A DNA stretch of 38,931 bases, from NCBI GenBank assembly GCA_016223005.1, contig JACRPW010000013.1, positions 1,337-40,267 on the forward strand, given 5' to 3'. How positions within the stretch are numbered: position 1 is the stretch's first letter; each line of letters starts with the position of its first letter. The DNA comes from Deltaproteobacteria bacterium. Lineage in GTDB: Bacteria; Desulfobacterota; GWC2-55-46; UBA9637; GWC2-42-11. Below the pieces are notes generated by a model, which was not told the DNA's origin, ran no database searches, and saw nothing but the letters and a program-made list of their open reading frames with translations. Of the stretch, positions 26,046-33,606 are shown one piece after another. A program made the position numbers and the translations under genes.

Positions 26046-26468
26046 CTATTGTAGAAACAGGGCTTCAGCCAGAAAATCCTCTGGAGACAATATCTCAATT
26101 CCTTGAAAGGCTTTGAGATTAAGCAGATGTTTATCACCGGAGATAATAAAATCTACATTGGCAGATAGCGCACATTCAAGCACTCTATTATCCGGCGGGT
26201 CGTCAACGATAATATTCACAGATTCATTTATGCTGACTATAGATGATACACTGAATACCGTTTCTATGATCTCTGCCTGCAATGTCTCGGAAAAATTAAG
26301 TTTTGGATAGGCAACAACCTTGCGGAGTTCAGCCAGCATTTCAAGACTTATAAAGTTTTTGATTTTGCCAGTAGTTGCGAGTTTGATAATCTCTCCCGGT
26401 TTGCCATACCAACCGAATGCCGATATTATGACATTTGTATCTATGACTACTTTTGTTTTCTTGCCCAC
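26046..26468 (-). CDS. PIN-domain toxin (putative RNase, COG1569-like)
   Basis: This 140-residue PIN protein starts VVIDTNVIISAF with the first catalytic Asp (D10), has EMLAELRKV (E43/E47) as the second acidic site, and DDPPDNRVLECALSANVDFIISGDKHLL for the remaining acids. PIN toxins are metal-dependent RNases. The upstream 75-residue gene overlaps by 22 bases and is the likely antitoxin. The pair sits between hemB and ahbD of the heme cluster, with its own promoter. Confidence 0.88.
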   Translation of the reverse strand: MGKKTKVVIDTNVIISAFGWYGKPGEIIKLATTGKIKNFISLEMLAELRKVVAYPKLNFSETLQAEIIETVFSVSSIVSINESVNIIVDDPPDNRVLECALSANVDFIISGDKHLLNLKAFQGIEILSPEDFLAEALFLQ

Positions 26469-26674
26469 TCGACAGCTTCCTCAACAACATCGGGAGTCAA
26501 GCCCTCTTTCCTGATAACCCTTCTCGTCTTTGCAGCAACGTCTTCGAAATCGGGTTTCTTAAACAACCGCTTCAGAAAAAGGGTATCTATCAATCTCTTT
26601 AAATCGGTTGGCGGCAACTGTTCCAAGGCATTCAACAATTGATAACTTTCAACCTCTATGACTGCTTTCTTCAT
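26447..26674 (-). CDS. putative antitoxin of the PIN module
   Basis: This 75-residue protein starts MKKAVIEVESYQLLNALEQL, is charged and predicted mainly helical, with LTPDVVEEAVEWARKQK at the end. I do not recognise a named DNA-binding domain. Size, overlap with the PIN gene and order (antitoxin first) support the assignment. GTGAGG lies about 11 bases upstream of the ATG, and a good promoter is at 26712-26740. Confidence 0.75.
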   Translation of the reverse strand: MKKAVIEVESYQLLNALEQLPPTDLKRLIDTLFLKRLFKKPDFEDVAAKTRRVIRKEGLTPDVVEEAVEWARKQK

Positions 26675-26711
26675 AATTTAAAACCTCACCATGAATATAT
26701 TTGTTTGCACA

Positions 26712-26740
26712 ATTATAGCAAAACCTCTGAGATTTAACAA
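26712..26740 (-). promoter_or_regulatory. sigma-70 promoter of the PIN/antitoxin module
   Basis: On the minus strand a perfect -10 TATAAT (26712-26717) lies 17 bp from TTGTTA (26735-26740). Transcription would start about 30 bp before the antitoxin ATG. Confidence 0.7.
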
Positions 26741-26793
26741 ACTTTTCCCTCTTAATAAATATCACCTCATCATCCCGCAGACATATGTTTTTG

Positions 26794-26892
26794 TTATATT
26801 GATACCAGAGGTAGACGGTATCTACTCACTACTTCTTTATCCTCATCCATTGGAACTTCATGCGGATGACCTTTTGGTATTGCAGTTTGCAT
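26794..26892 (-). pseudogene. ahbD 5' remnant (32-codon ORF)
   Basis: This small ORF starts MQTAIPKGHPHEVP, almost the same as the first 13 residues of ahbD (MQTTIPKGHPHEVS), then diverges and stops after 32 codons. It looks like a leftover copy of the ahbD start on the upstream side of the inserted PIN module. Translation is possible but a function is unlikely. Apart from this ORF and the module's promoter I see nothing in 26675-26958. Confidence 0.7.
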
Positions 26893-26895
26893 AAT
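26855..26895. repeat. direct repeat, upstream copy of the ahbD 5' end
   Basis: Partner of 25993-26033, 39 of 41 bases identical, same orientation. The two mismatches are at a third codon position and in codon 4. Confidence 0.85.
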
Positions 26896-26958
26896 ACCTA
26901 TTCAAAATAAATGCCGATTTATTTGGCGCGTTTAAAAACACCTATGACACGAATTATC

Positions 26959-27525
26959 TTACTGTCCACTGCGCACAGGCCAGACATAGTGGCTGCCGGC
27001 CTCATAGTCTATGCTCATAACACCACCCCACATGCCAACGACCCACCCGCCTGCAGTGGCAGTATAGACGGCGCCGGCAGTAGATGACCAATAGCCGTAA
27101 GCCTGCACATTTTTAAAGCCTGTGCTGTTAAGCAGTTCATGAAATTTATTCTCAGCCCCTCTGTCTTTCGCATAACTCACAAGGGTTTTAAGTTCATCTT
27201 TCACGGGCAGTCTCCAATCGCTGTAGCCCCCATATTTTTCCATATTTAACTGTTCTACAAATTTAAAAGCCTCGCTCCGCGTCATGTCCTTGCCTGCTAT
27301 ATTGCCATCCCTTGTCCACATAAGTTTTGTCCGCTTATCCAGAATAGTTATATCAAATAATTCAATATTTTCTCCGCTATTTTGTTCCGCCTGCTTTCCG
27401 ATAATGCCGTTTTTCAAATTCGCTGTCTCTGCGCATGAAATAAGCAAGGATAAAACAAACGACAGAGCAGCCATACAAGATATATACTTTTTCATAAACA
27501 TTGCATTTATAAGAATTGACTTCAT
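26959..27525 (-). CDS. DUF1566 (Lcl C-terminal) domain lipoprotein
   Basis: This 188-residue protein has an N-terminal signal with lipobox-like LLISC (Cys about residue 31 from ATG 27525) and then a DUF1566/Lcl C-terminal domain: TKLMWTRDGN, GGYSDWRLPVKDELKTLV, GYWSSTA and a C-terminal VWPVRSGQ. This C-type-lectin-like fold is widespread in secreted and surface proteins of unknown function. ATG 27525 lies 3 bp after the hemB stop, so translation may be coupled; ATG 27495 (MKKYIS) would give a more typical signal peptide. It has no obvious link to heme synthesis. Confidence 0.82.
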   Translation of the reverse strand: MKSILINAMFMKKYISCMAALSFVLSLLISCAETANLKNGIIGKQAEQNSGENIELFDITILDKRTKLMWTRDGNIAGKDMTRSEAFKFVEQLNMEKYGGYSDWRLPVKDELKTLVSYAKDRGAENKFHELLNSTGFKNVQAYGYWSSTAGAVYTATAGGWVVGMWGGVMSIDYEAGSHYVWPVRSGQ

Positions 27526-27528
27526 CGT

Positions 27529-28503
27529 CTATCGCCCTAGTATCTTTGCCGCCTCTTTAGCAAAATATGTAAGGAGCAAATCAGCGCCCGCCCTTTTTAT
27601 AGAAATCAAACTCTCCATCATTGCCCTCTCCTCATCCATCCATCCGAGTTTGCCTGATGCCTTGAGCATTGCAAATTCGCCGCTTACATTATATGCGGCA
27701 ACAGGATAGTTAAACTCATCTTTGATTCTTCTGATTATATCCAGATAAGGAAGCGCAGGTTTAACCATAATAATATCAGCGCCTTCTTCAATATCAAGAG
27801 CCGCCTCACGCAATGCCTCATTGCTGTTTGCCGGGTCCATTTGATAACTTCTTCTGTCCCCGAACTGAGGCGTTGATTCCGCTGCCTCCCTGAAAGGCCC
27901 GTAAAATGCGCTGGCATACTTTGCAGCATAACTCATAATCGGGATATGGCTGAAATTATTATCATCCAAAACATTTCTTATTGCAGCAACCCTGCCGTCC
28001 ATCATGTCTGACGGCGCAACAATATCAGCACCTGCCTTTGCATGAGACAATGCCTCTTTTGCCAAGAGTTCAATGGTTGCGTCATTGTCAACATCATTAT
28101 TTTTAATTATGCCGCAGTGCCCATGTGAAGTATATTCACACATACAAACATCTGTAATCACAACCAATTCAGGGGTCTTGTCCTTAATTGCCTTGATTGC
28201 CTGCTGGATAATCCCTTTTGGATTATATGCCTCGCTGCCAACCTTGTCTTTATGTTCAGGGATGCCGAATAAAATCACAGCAGGTATGCCGAGTTCTTTT
28301 ACCTCTTTTACTTCTTTTGCAAGATTATCAATTGATATTTGATAATGCCCCGGCATGGACTTGATTGCAATCTTCTTGCCTTTGCCGAATGTAACAAATA
28401 GCGGAAGTATCAGGTCATTAACCGAGAGGGTCGTCTCCCTGACCATTCTCCGTATGGTTTCATTTCTTCTCAATCGTCTGGGACGGTATTTAGGAAAGTT
28501 CAT
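27529..28503 (-). CDS. hemB: porphobilinogen synthase (delta-aminolevulinate dehydratase)
   Basis: HemB joins two 5-aminolevulinate molecules to porphobilinogen, an early step of tetrapyrrole synthesis. The 324-residue protein carries the catalytic lysines in [10 protein letters not shown] (K195) and [10 protein letters not shown] (K248), and the zinc-type metal site [14 protein letters not shown] (C120, C122, C130), so the enzyme should be zinc-dependent. I chose ATG 28503 ([15 protein letters not shown]), preceded by GGAGTGGTG; a longer frame to 28539 would overlap the DUF486 gene. The ATG is one base after that gene's stop. Confidence 0.95.
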   Translation of the reverse strand: MNFPKYRPRRLRRNETIRRMVRETTLSVNDLILPLFVTFGKGKKIAIKSMPGHYQISIDNLAKEVKEVKELGIPAVILFGIPEHKDKVGSEAYNPKGIIQQAIKAIKDKTPELVVITDVCMCEYTSHGHCGIIKNNDVDNDATIELLAKEALSHAKAGADIVAPSDMMDGRVAAIRNVLDDNNFSHIPIMSYAAKYASAFYGPFREAAESTPQFGDRRSYQMDPANSNEALREAALDIEEGADIIMVKPALPYLDIIRRIKDEFNYPVAAYNVSGEFAMLKASGKLGWMDEERAMMESLISIKRAGADLLLTYFAKEAAKILGR

Positions 28504-28504
28504 A

Positions 28505-28834
28505 TCACCACTCCTTGAATATGAAAAACACAGCGCCAATAATCATTGAGAACCCTACAAGATAATTCCACTTTAAGCCTTCTTTTAGGTAAATCACAGA
28601 GAATATACAAAATATGACTAGTGTAATAACCTCTTGAATTGTTTTTAGTTGCGCTGCAGAAAACTGATAATGTCCTATTCTGTTTGCAGGCACCTGAAAA
28701 CAATATTCAACGAATGCAATCCCCCAACTGATTAAAATCACATTCAATAATGGCGATTCCTTAAACTTCAGATGCCCATACCATGCGATTGTCATAAATA
28801 TGTTCGATATTGTCAGAAGTATTACCGTTTTCAT
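28505..28834 (-). CDS. DUF486 / DMT-like small membrane protein
   Basis: This 109-residue protein has four hydrophobic segments and matches the DUF486 family of small DMT-like membrane proteins ([46 protein letters not shown]). The function is not known. It lies tightly between ahbC and hemB (10 bp and 1 bp spacings), so it belongs to the heme transcript and could serve transport of a precursor, which is only a guess. Confidence 0.88.
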   Translation of the reverse strand: MKTVILLTISNIFMTIAWYGHLKFKESPLLNVILISWGIAFVEYCFQVPANRIGHYQFSAAQLKTIQEVITLVIFCIFSVIYLKEGLKWNYLVGFSMIIGAVFFIFKEW

Positions 28835-28844
28835 TTAACAATCT

Positions 28845-30090
28845 TTACTTTGTCCCCATAGCCATCTTTTCGCTAACTACTCCAATCTCTTCATCTGTCA
28901 AATAACATGCAGGATCATGCATCCACGGGTCGTTGTAAACACGCAAAGCCCTTACCCTGAAACTTCCGCCGCAGAGTTTGAGCCATTTGCAATTTGCGCA
29001 TCTTCCTTTTAAAATCGGAAGCCTGTTTTTAAGCCCTTTCATAATAGGGTCTTTTGTGTCCATCCAGATTTCACTGAAAGGCCTCTTTTTTATATTCCCG
29101 AATGTATAATCCTGCCAGAACTGGTCTGCATGGACATTGCCGAAGAAATCAATGTTGCCAATGCCAACGCCTGAAGAGTTTGCGCCGCCGCCGTTCCATT
29201 CCAAAAATTTATAAACATCTTCCGATTTTTCAGGACTCATCTCCTTTAATTTCATATAAAGATACGGTCCGTCAACATGGTTATCTACAGTGAGTATATC
29301 CTTTTTCAAACCCCTTTTATGAAAGTCCATTGTCCTCTCAAGGATTATATCAATGGCATGCCTGCTCTCCTCATGGGAAAGGTCGTCTTTTCTTATATCG
29401 CTACCTCTGCCTGCATAGACAAGATGATAAACATGCCCTCTGTATTCCTTCTTTTTCTATAAAGTCAAAGATATTGTGCAAGTCCTCATAATTTCTCCTT
29501 GTGAGCGTCAATCGTAGTCCAACCTTTTGGTCAACATCCATGCAGTTTCTGACGCCGCGAAGCGCTAGGTCAAATGCGCCTTCCATGCCTCTAAACTTGT
29601 CGTTCACCTCGCCAATGCCGTCAAATGATATGCCGACATAACTGAAGCCTGTATCCTTGATTCTCCTTGCAATCTTTGCGTCTATGAGCGTGCCGTTTGT
29701 TGAGAGTGTAAGCCGCAAGCCAAGACCCCTTGCATAATCTGCCAAATCAAATAAATCCTTTCTCATTATTGGTTCGCCGCCTGACAAGAGAAGCGCGGGT
29801 ATGCCGAAGTCTGCAAGGTCTTTAATCATTGTCCTTGCCTCTTGTGTTGTGAGTTCGCCCGGATAATCCTCATTATGAGAGTCTGTGTAGCAGTGAACGC
29901 AGTTTAAGTTGCATCTCCTTGAAACGCTCCACACAACAACAGGTCTTCTCTCGCTTGCTGATTTTGGAACCTCATGCTCAATCTTTTCTGTTGCATGCGG
30001 CGCGCCGTGTCCAGCGCCTTTTTTATGCCCGTATCGGAGTGGGTCGCCTGTTGTATCAGCGCCGCAAAAAAGTTTTGTTATGTCAATCAT
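28845..30090 (-). pseudogene. ahbC: radical SAM 12,18-didecarboxysiroheme deacetylase AhbC, frameshifted
   Basis: The gene lies in two frames: residues 1 to about 220 (MIDITKLFCGADTTGDPLRY, CNLNCVHC with C60/C64/C67, LLSGGEPIMRKD) and then, in another frame, YHLVYAGRGSDIRKD through the C-terminal cysteine region GRCANCKWLKLCGG to the end. The break is near TTT at 29429-29431; losing one base or gaining two there would give a continuous CYHLVYAGRG or CFYHLVYAGRG. AhbC removes two acetate side chains from didecarboxysiroheme to give Fe-coproporphyrin III. ATG 30090 overlaps the HepT stop as TAATG. If the shift is real, this copy is inactive unless frameshifting or another copy rescues it. Confidence 0.85.
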
Positions 30091-30527
30091 TATGCCTTCT
30101 CCTTATTTTGAAGATACTGTCCTATCTTCTTTAAAAATTCCTCTGTATCTGCCAAGTCCCTTTTAATAATCTCATAAACCCTTTTATTATCAACCTCCCA
30201 GTATATATGAACAAGGAGATTTCTAAACCTTGCCATTTTTACCAGCCGTTGACTTAAATTTTCATCTATAATACCTACCTCTTTTAATATTTTAAAACAA
30301 TCACCATAATCTTCCGGAGCCCGTGCGTACTCCTTTGCAACAATATGACTGCCAATATCTATGCAGCCCTGAATGGCGACTATCAGATTGTATTTGATGC
30401 TGCCAAGAACGGTCGGATTGTCAATAGTCTCTTTTTCTGAAAGAAGTGAGTAGCTTTCTAAATTTTTTAAAGCTGTCTTTATCTCCCCTGTGAGTGTTCC
30501 AATTTTATCAATATTGATTTTATACAC
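30090..30527 (-). CDS. hepT: HepT-like toxin (HEPN RNase / DUF86)
   Basis: This 145-residue helical HEPN-family protein has the RX4H catalytic motif RNLLVH (R102, H107) followed by YWEVD. HepT toxins are RNases or targets of AMPylation by the paired MntA nucleotidyltransferase. The MntA-like gene is just upstream and overlaps by 8 bases. Its own stop overlaps the ahbC start (TAATG), so ahbC translation follows directly from this toxin gene. Confidence 0.85.
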   Translation of the reverse strand: MYKINIDKIGTLTGEIKTALKNLESYSLLSEKETIDNPTVLGSIKYNLIVAIQGCIDIGSHIVAKEYARAPEDYGDCFKILKEVGIIDENLSQRLVKMARFRNLLVHIYWEVDNKRVYEIIKRDLADTEEFLKKIGQYLQNKEKA

Positions 30528-30888
30528 CCAACATCTCCATCACGGTCTGTCTTGATGTCGGCTTGAAATCCAGATAGAAAATCCTTATATCCGCAACCTT
30601 ATCAGCCATAAATTCTTCATCCCTGTATGTCAGAATCTTTCCAGCAGTCGCATGGTACTGAAACGCAAGCGGCGCATAGTTTATTACCTTGACATCAACA
30701 GGGCGTTTAACAATACTTTCCAATTTATAGGATAAATCAAATTCATAATCCATTGCCTTTTCTTTTGGAACCATGTTTTCATTAACATAAACGGCAATAT
30801 CTATGTCGTGAAACGCGCCTGCCTCCAAGAAACTCCCGTGTAAAAAAGAAAACATCAATTCAGTTTTTTTGATGAGGCTGTTTTTCAA
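30520..30888 (-). CDS. mntA: MntA-like minimal nucleotidyltransferase antitoxin, short N-terminus
   Basis: This 122-residue protein has the nucleotidyltransferase motif HGSFLEAGAFHDIDIAVYV (G18-S19, D28, D30) and pairs with HepT. MntA antitoxins neutralise HepT by AMPylation. The start is uncertain: the only reasonable in-frame start is TTG 30888, with no good ribosome binding site and an in-frame TAG shortly upstream. That leaves only 17 residues before the GS motif, less than usual (30 or more in the second copy at 37648), so the N-terminus may be truncated. Confidence 0.75.
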   Translation of the reverse strand: MKNSLIKKTELMFSFLHGSFLEAGAFHDIDIAVYVNENMVPKEKAMDYEFDLSYKLESIVKRPVDVKVINYAPLAFQYHATAGKILTYRDEEFMADKVADIRIFYLDFKPTSRQTVMEMLGV

Positions 30889-30972
30889 AATTGCAATTGT
30901 CTATTTTTTATCTATCGTTGTCATATTTACCCTTTTTTAAAATACCCCGCAATCGCCTCTGTCAACGTTGAT

Positions 30973-31455
30973 TTAGAAATTCTCCTGCTTTTTTCTTCTC
31001 TTGGATTTCTTAAACTGCAAAAGAACCTCAACATCAGCCTCATCCTTTTTCCGTCCGATAGATTGTTTGTTTTTCAGCAGATTTTTAAAGGAAATAAACC
31101 ATGCCTTTTCTCTGCCAAACCTCGCCGCTACTTTTGTGCCGTATGCCTTTGCAAACTCAACGTCGCTGATGGAAGAAAGTATATCAATTCTGTTGGGTTC
31201 ATAGCCAAGTTGCACTGTATGGTCAGGCTTAAGAAAATCATCTTCCGTGAGATTCAGACTTTCAAATCCAAAGTCTCTAAGAACTTCCACGAGCCTTTTT
31301 ACATTGCCCCTTTCCCTCTGGATAAAAAAATCTATATCGCCGGTATTTCTCGGCTGCGAATAAAATGTTACTGCATACGCACCCACGATAAGATACTTAA
31401 CCTTGCGTTTGTTTAACAATCTTATAAATTCTTCGAAGTCCTTTTCTACTCTCAC
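30973..31455 (-). CDS. nucleotidyltransferase of the DUF6036/AbiEii-like group
   Basis: This 160-residue protein starts (GTG 31455) VEKDFEEFIRLLNKRKVKYLIVGAYAVTF and has SQPRNTGDIDFFI with the two catalytic aspartates (DID), typical of DUF6036-type nucleotidyltransferases. LEVLRDFGFE-like and DEADVEVLLQF segments follow. Such proteins are often paired with a small upstream protein of about 70 residues. Here that partner is present, but as the C-terminal tail of the CobA/HemD frame, which it overlaps by 59 bases. Probably a toxin-antitoxin-like or defence-related module. Confidence 0.78.
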   Translation of the reverse strand: MRVEKDFEEFIRLLNKRKVKYLIVGAYAVTFYSQPRNTGDIDFFIQRERGNVKRLVEVLRDFGFESLNLTEDDFLKPDHTVQLGYEPNRIDILSSISDVEFAKAYGTKVAARFGREKAWFISFKNLLKNKQSIGRKKDEADVEVLLQFKKSKRRKKQENF

Positions 31456-31606
31456 AATATAATGAACCTTTGTTAAAAAAACGGATATACTGCTCTCTCA
31501 TAATCTGCAGTGCCGTCAGTTTTTCTTCAGGGGACTTTTTAGACCAAAACAAGACATCATTTTCTTCTACCTGCTGTTTCGTTATAATTCTGATAACATT
31601 TTTCAT
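31397..31606 (-). other. nucleotidyltransferase-partner segment fused to HemD
   Basis: From an internal ATG at 31606 the frame encodes about 69 residues (MKNVIRIITKQQVEENDVLF, SPEEKLTALQIMREQYI, KGLRRIYKIVKQ) unlike uroporphyrinogen-III synthase. The pattern of an acidic start, a W-x-K-x(S/T)PEE-x-L helix and a basic R-R-x-YKI tail is that of small proteins often encoded just upstream of this kind of nucleotidyltransferase. It may be translated on its own or only as the fused tail. Confidence 0.6.
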
Positions 31607-33160
31607 GGTGTGAACTCGCTTGCTTTTTAAATACTCCACAATTGCCTCTGCCAACGCAGGGATTGTGTATTTCTTCGGCATTATTGCCGTGTCTATTCCA
31701 TACTCTAAAGCAGTATCCCTTGTTATAGGACCAATGCTTGCAACCTTCACATTTTTCAAAAATTCCCTTGCCTCGCCCTTTTTAAACATATTCAAAAAGT
31801 TTGTTACAGTTGAAGAGGATGTGAATGTGACAAGGGCAATCTTGCCATCCTTGAACAACCCTTTTATTTCTTCTGTCTTCCCCTTTGGCTTCACTGTCCT
31901 GTAAGATGGGACAACATCAACCTTTGCGCCTCTTTTACTTAACTCCTCTGGCAGAATTTCCCTTGCAACCTCTGCCCTTGGGATAAGTATATTTTTGCCT
32001 TTTACCTTTCCAAGCCCTTTTATTATGCCCTCTGCCCTGTATTCCTTTGGCATAAAGTCAACCCTCAAACCAAACGCCTCAATCTCCTGTTTTGTCTTTG
32101 GCCCTATGGCGCAAATCTTTATGCCTTTTAATTCCCTTATGTCCTTGCCCAGTTTTTTTAGACGCTCTACAAAATATTTTACACCATTTACGCTTGTAAA
32201 TACAGCCCAATCATACTTTGACAGTTTCTTTATTGCCCTGTCAATTTGAGACCAATCTTTCGGCGGGACAATTTCTATAGTTGGAAACTCCAGGACATCT
32301 GCGCCATATTCTTTCAGCAAATCCGAGAAATCGCTTGCCTGCTCCCTTGCCCTTGTAACAACGATTTTTTTGCCGAATAAAGGCTTCTTATCAAACCATC
32401 TTAATTTATCCCTAAGTCCAACAACCCCGCCAACAACTGTGATTGCAGGCGCCTTGAGATTTGCCTGCCTTGCCTTTTCTGCAATATCTGCAATAGTGCC
32501 GATAAGGGTCTCCTGCTTTTCTGTTGTTCCCCATCTGATTAAGGCAGCGGGGGTATCAGGGCTTCTGCCGTTCTCCATAAGTTTTTTCATATTTGGCTCA
32601 AGATTTCCTATGCCCATATAAAAAACAAGGGTTCCGATGCCTGTTGAAATCTTGTCCCAATATATGCTTGACTCATCCCCCCGACAGAGACATTCGGGGG
32701 CATGCTTTGTCGGGTCTTCGTGGCCTGTTATAAATGCAACGGTTGTCGTAAAGTCCCTGTGCGTAAGAGGTATGCCTGCATATGCGGCAGCAGCGACGCC
32801 TGCAGTAACACCGGGGATAACCTCAAAGGGGATGCCTGCCTCAACAATCTCCTCTGCCTCTTCGCCGCCCCTGCCAAATATAAACGGGTCTCCGCCTTTA
32901 AGCCTTGCAATGCTTTTCCCTTTTTTTGCCTTCTCAATAATCAGTTTATTGATTTCTCCCTGCGGCAAAGTATGTTTGCCGCCCATCTTGCCGACATAGA
33001 TAATCTCTGCATTCTTTTTCGCATACTCAAGAAACCTTTTGTTTGCGAGATAATCATACACCACCACATCAGCGGTCTTTATAACTTCAACTGCCTTAAC
33101 CGTTATAAGTCCTTCATCACCTGGCCCTGCACCTATTAAATATACTTTGCCTTGTTTCAT
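31397..33160 (-). CDS. cobA-hemD: uroporphyrinogen-III C-methyltransferase / uroporphyrinogen-III synthase fusion with extra C-terminal tail
   Basis: This 587-residue protein has three parts. Residues 1 to about 245 are SUMT/CobA (KVYLIGAGPGDEGLITVKA, ARLKGGDPFIFGRGGEEAEE, IPGVTAGVAAAAYAGIPLTHR), which makes precorrin-2 on the way to siroheme. About 255-515 are HemD (IVVTRAREQASDFSDLL, YDWAVFTSVNGVKYF, ALVTFTSSSTVTNF), which closes hydroxymethylbilane to uroporphyrinogen III. CobA-HemD fusions are common in anaerobes with the Ahb pathway. Residues 519-587 are an unexpected tail resembling a nucleotidyltransferase partner protein (separate entry). The gene heads the heme cluster; hemA, hemL and hemC are not in the window. 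Confidence 0.93.
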   Translation of the reverse strand: MKQGKVYLIGAGPGDEGLITVKAVEVIKTADVVVYDYLANKRFLEYAKKNAEIIYVGKMGGKHTLPQGEINKLIIEKAKKGKSIARLKGGDPFIFGRGGEEAEEIVEAGIPFEVIPGVTAGVAAAAYAGIPLTHRDFTTTVAFITGHEDPTKHAPECLCRGDESSIYWDKISTGIGTLVFYMGIGNLEPNMKKLMENGRSPDTPAALIRWGTTEKQETLIGTIADIAEKARQANLKAPAITVVGGVVGLRDKLRWFDKKPLFGKKIVVTRAREQASDFSDLLKEYGADVLEFPTIEIVPPKDWSQIDRAIKKLSKYDWAVFTSVNGVKYFVERLKKLGKDIRELKGIKICAIGPKTKQEIEAFGLRVDFMPKEYRAEGIIKGLGKVKGKNILIPRAEVAREILPEELSKRGAKVDVVPSYRTVKPKGKTEEIKGLFKDGKIALVTFTSSSTVTNFLNMFKKGEAREFLKNVKVASIGPITRDTALEYGIDTAIMPKKYTIPALAEAIVEYLKSKRVHTMKNVIRIITKQQVEENDVLFWSKKSPEEKLTALQIMREQYIRFFNKGSLYCESRKGLRRIYKIVKQTQG

Positions 33161-33352
33161 TGCTTTTATTTTATCCTTTTCAGATTAAATTTACAATTTA
33201 TAAACAGTTAAATGTTTTTAATTTAATTTGCTTATCTATAACCTAAATCAGAGTTTGTTTGCAAGAAAAGTCTTTTTAAGGTTGGATATTGAAAATCTTT
33301 GGAGGGTTTTACGGCAATGGTAGGGATAGTTGACAACTCATTACTGAAATAT

Positions 33353-33522
33353 TATACAGAGCGTCATAACTTTGCATACCTGCGTTGCCTGCCTGTGCGT
33401 TGCACGCAGACAGGTCGTTGCGGCGTATGCTTAAAATACGCCTCACTCCTCGCTTTCGTCGCGTCTTGGTCTGCTTTGTCCTGACGCTTAAGTATGCGGA
33501 TTTATTTATGACGCTGTGTATA
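33353..33522. mobile_element. 170-bp element with 17-bp terminal inverted repeats (MITE-like or structured RNA)
   Basis: TATACAGAGCGTCATAA (33353-33369) pairs with 33506-33522 at 16 of 17 positions. Inside, GCATAC/GTATGC extends the stem, GGCGTAT/ATACGCC makes an internal hairpin (about 33420-33440), and CCTGCCTGTGCGT/ACGCAGACAGG makes another. The base composition is richer in G+C than the surroundings. It is the only notable structure in the 446-bp gap 33161-33606; the rest is AT-rich with no gene I can support. No transposase is encoded. Confidence 0.6.
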
Positions 33523-33606
33523 ACAAGGGAAAAATACTTTTTCTTGCTTCGGGATAGTTTTTTCTCTTGATGGGTGCATTTTAATGGGTGTCCCCTTTTC
33601 ATTTAC

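Noticed and set aside
28845-29330. Independent 161-residue SPASM-like protein
   Set aside because: The same frame extends upstream of its ATG with AhbC-like sequence to the frameshift near 29430, so it is the second half of ahbC.
33309-33602. 97-residue minus-strand ORF and small plus-strand ORFs in the 446-bp gap
   Set aside because: They cover the inverted-repeat element, have basic low-complexity translations and lack ribosome binding sites.
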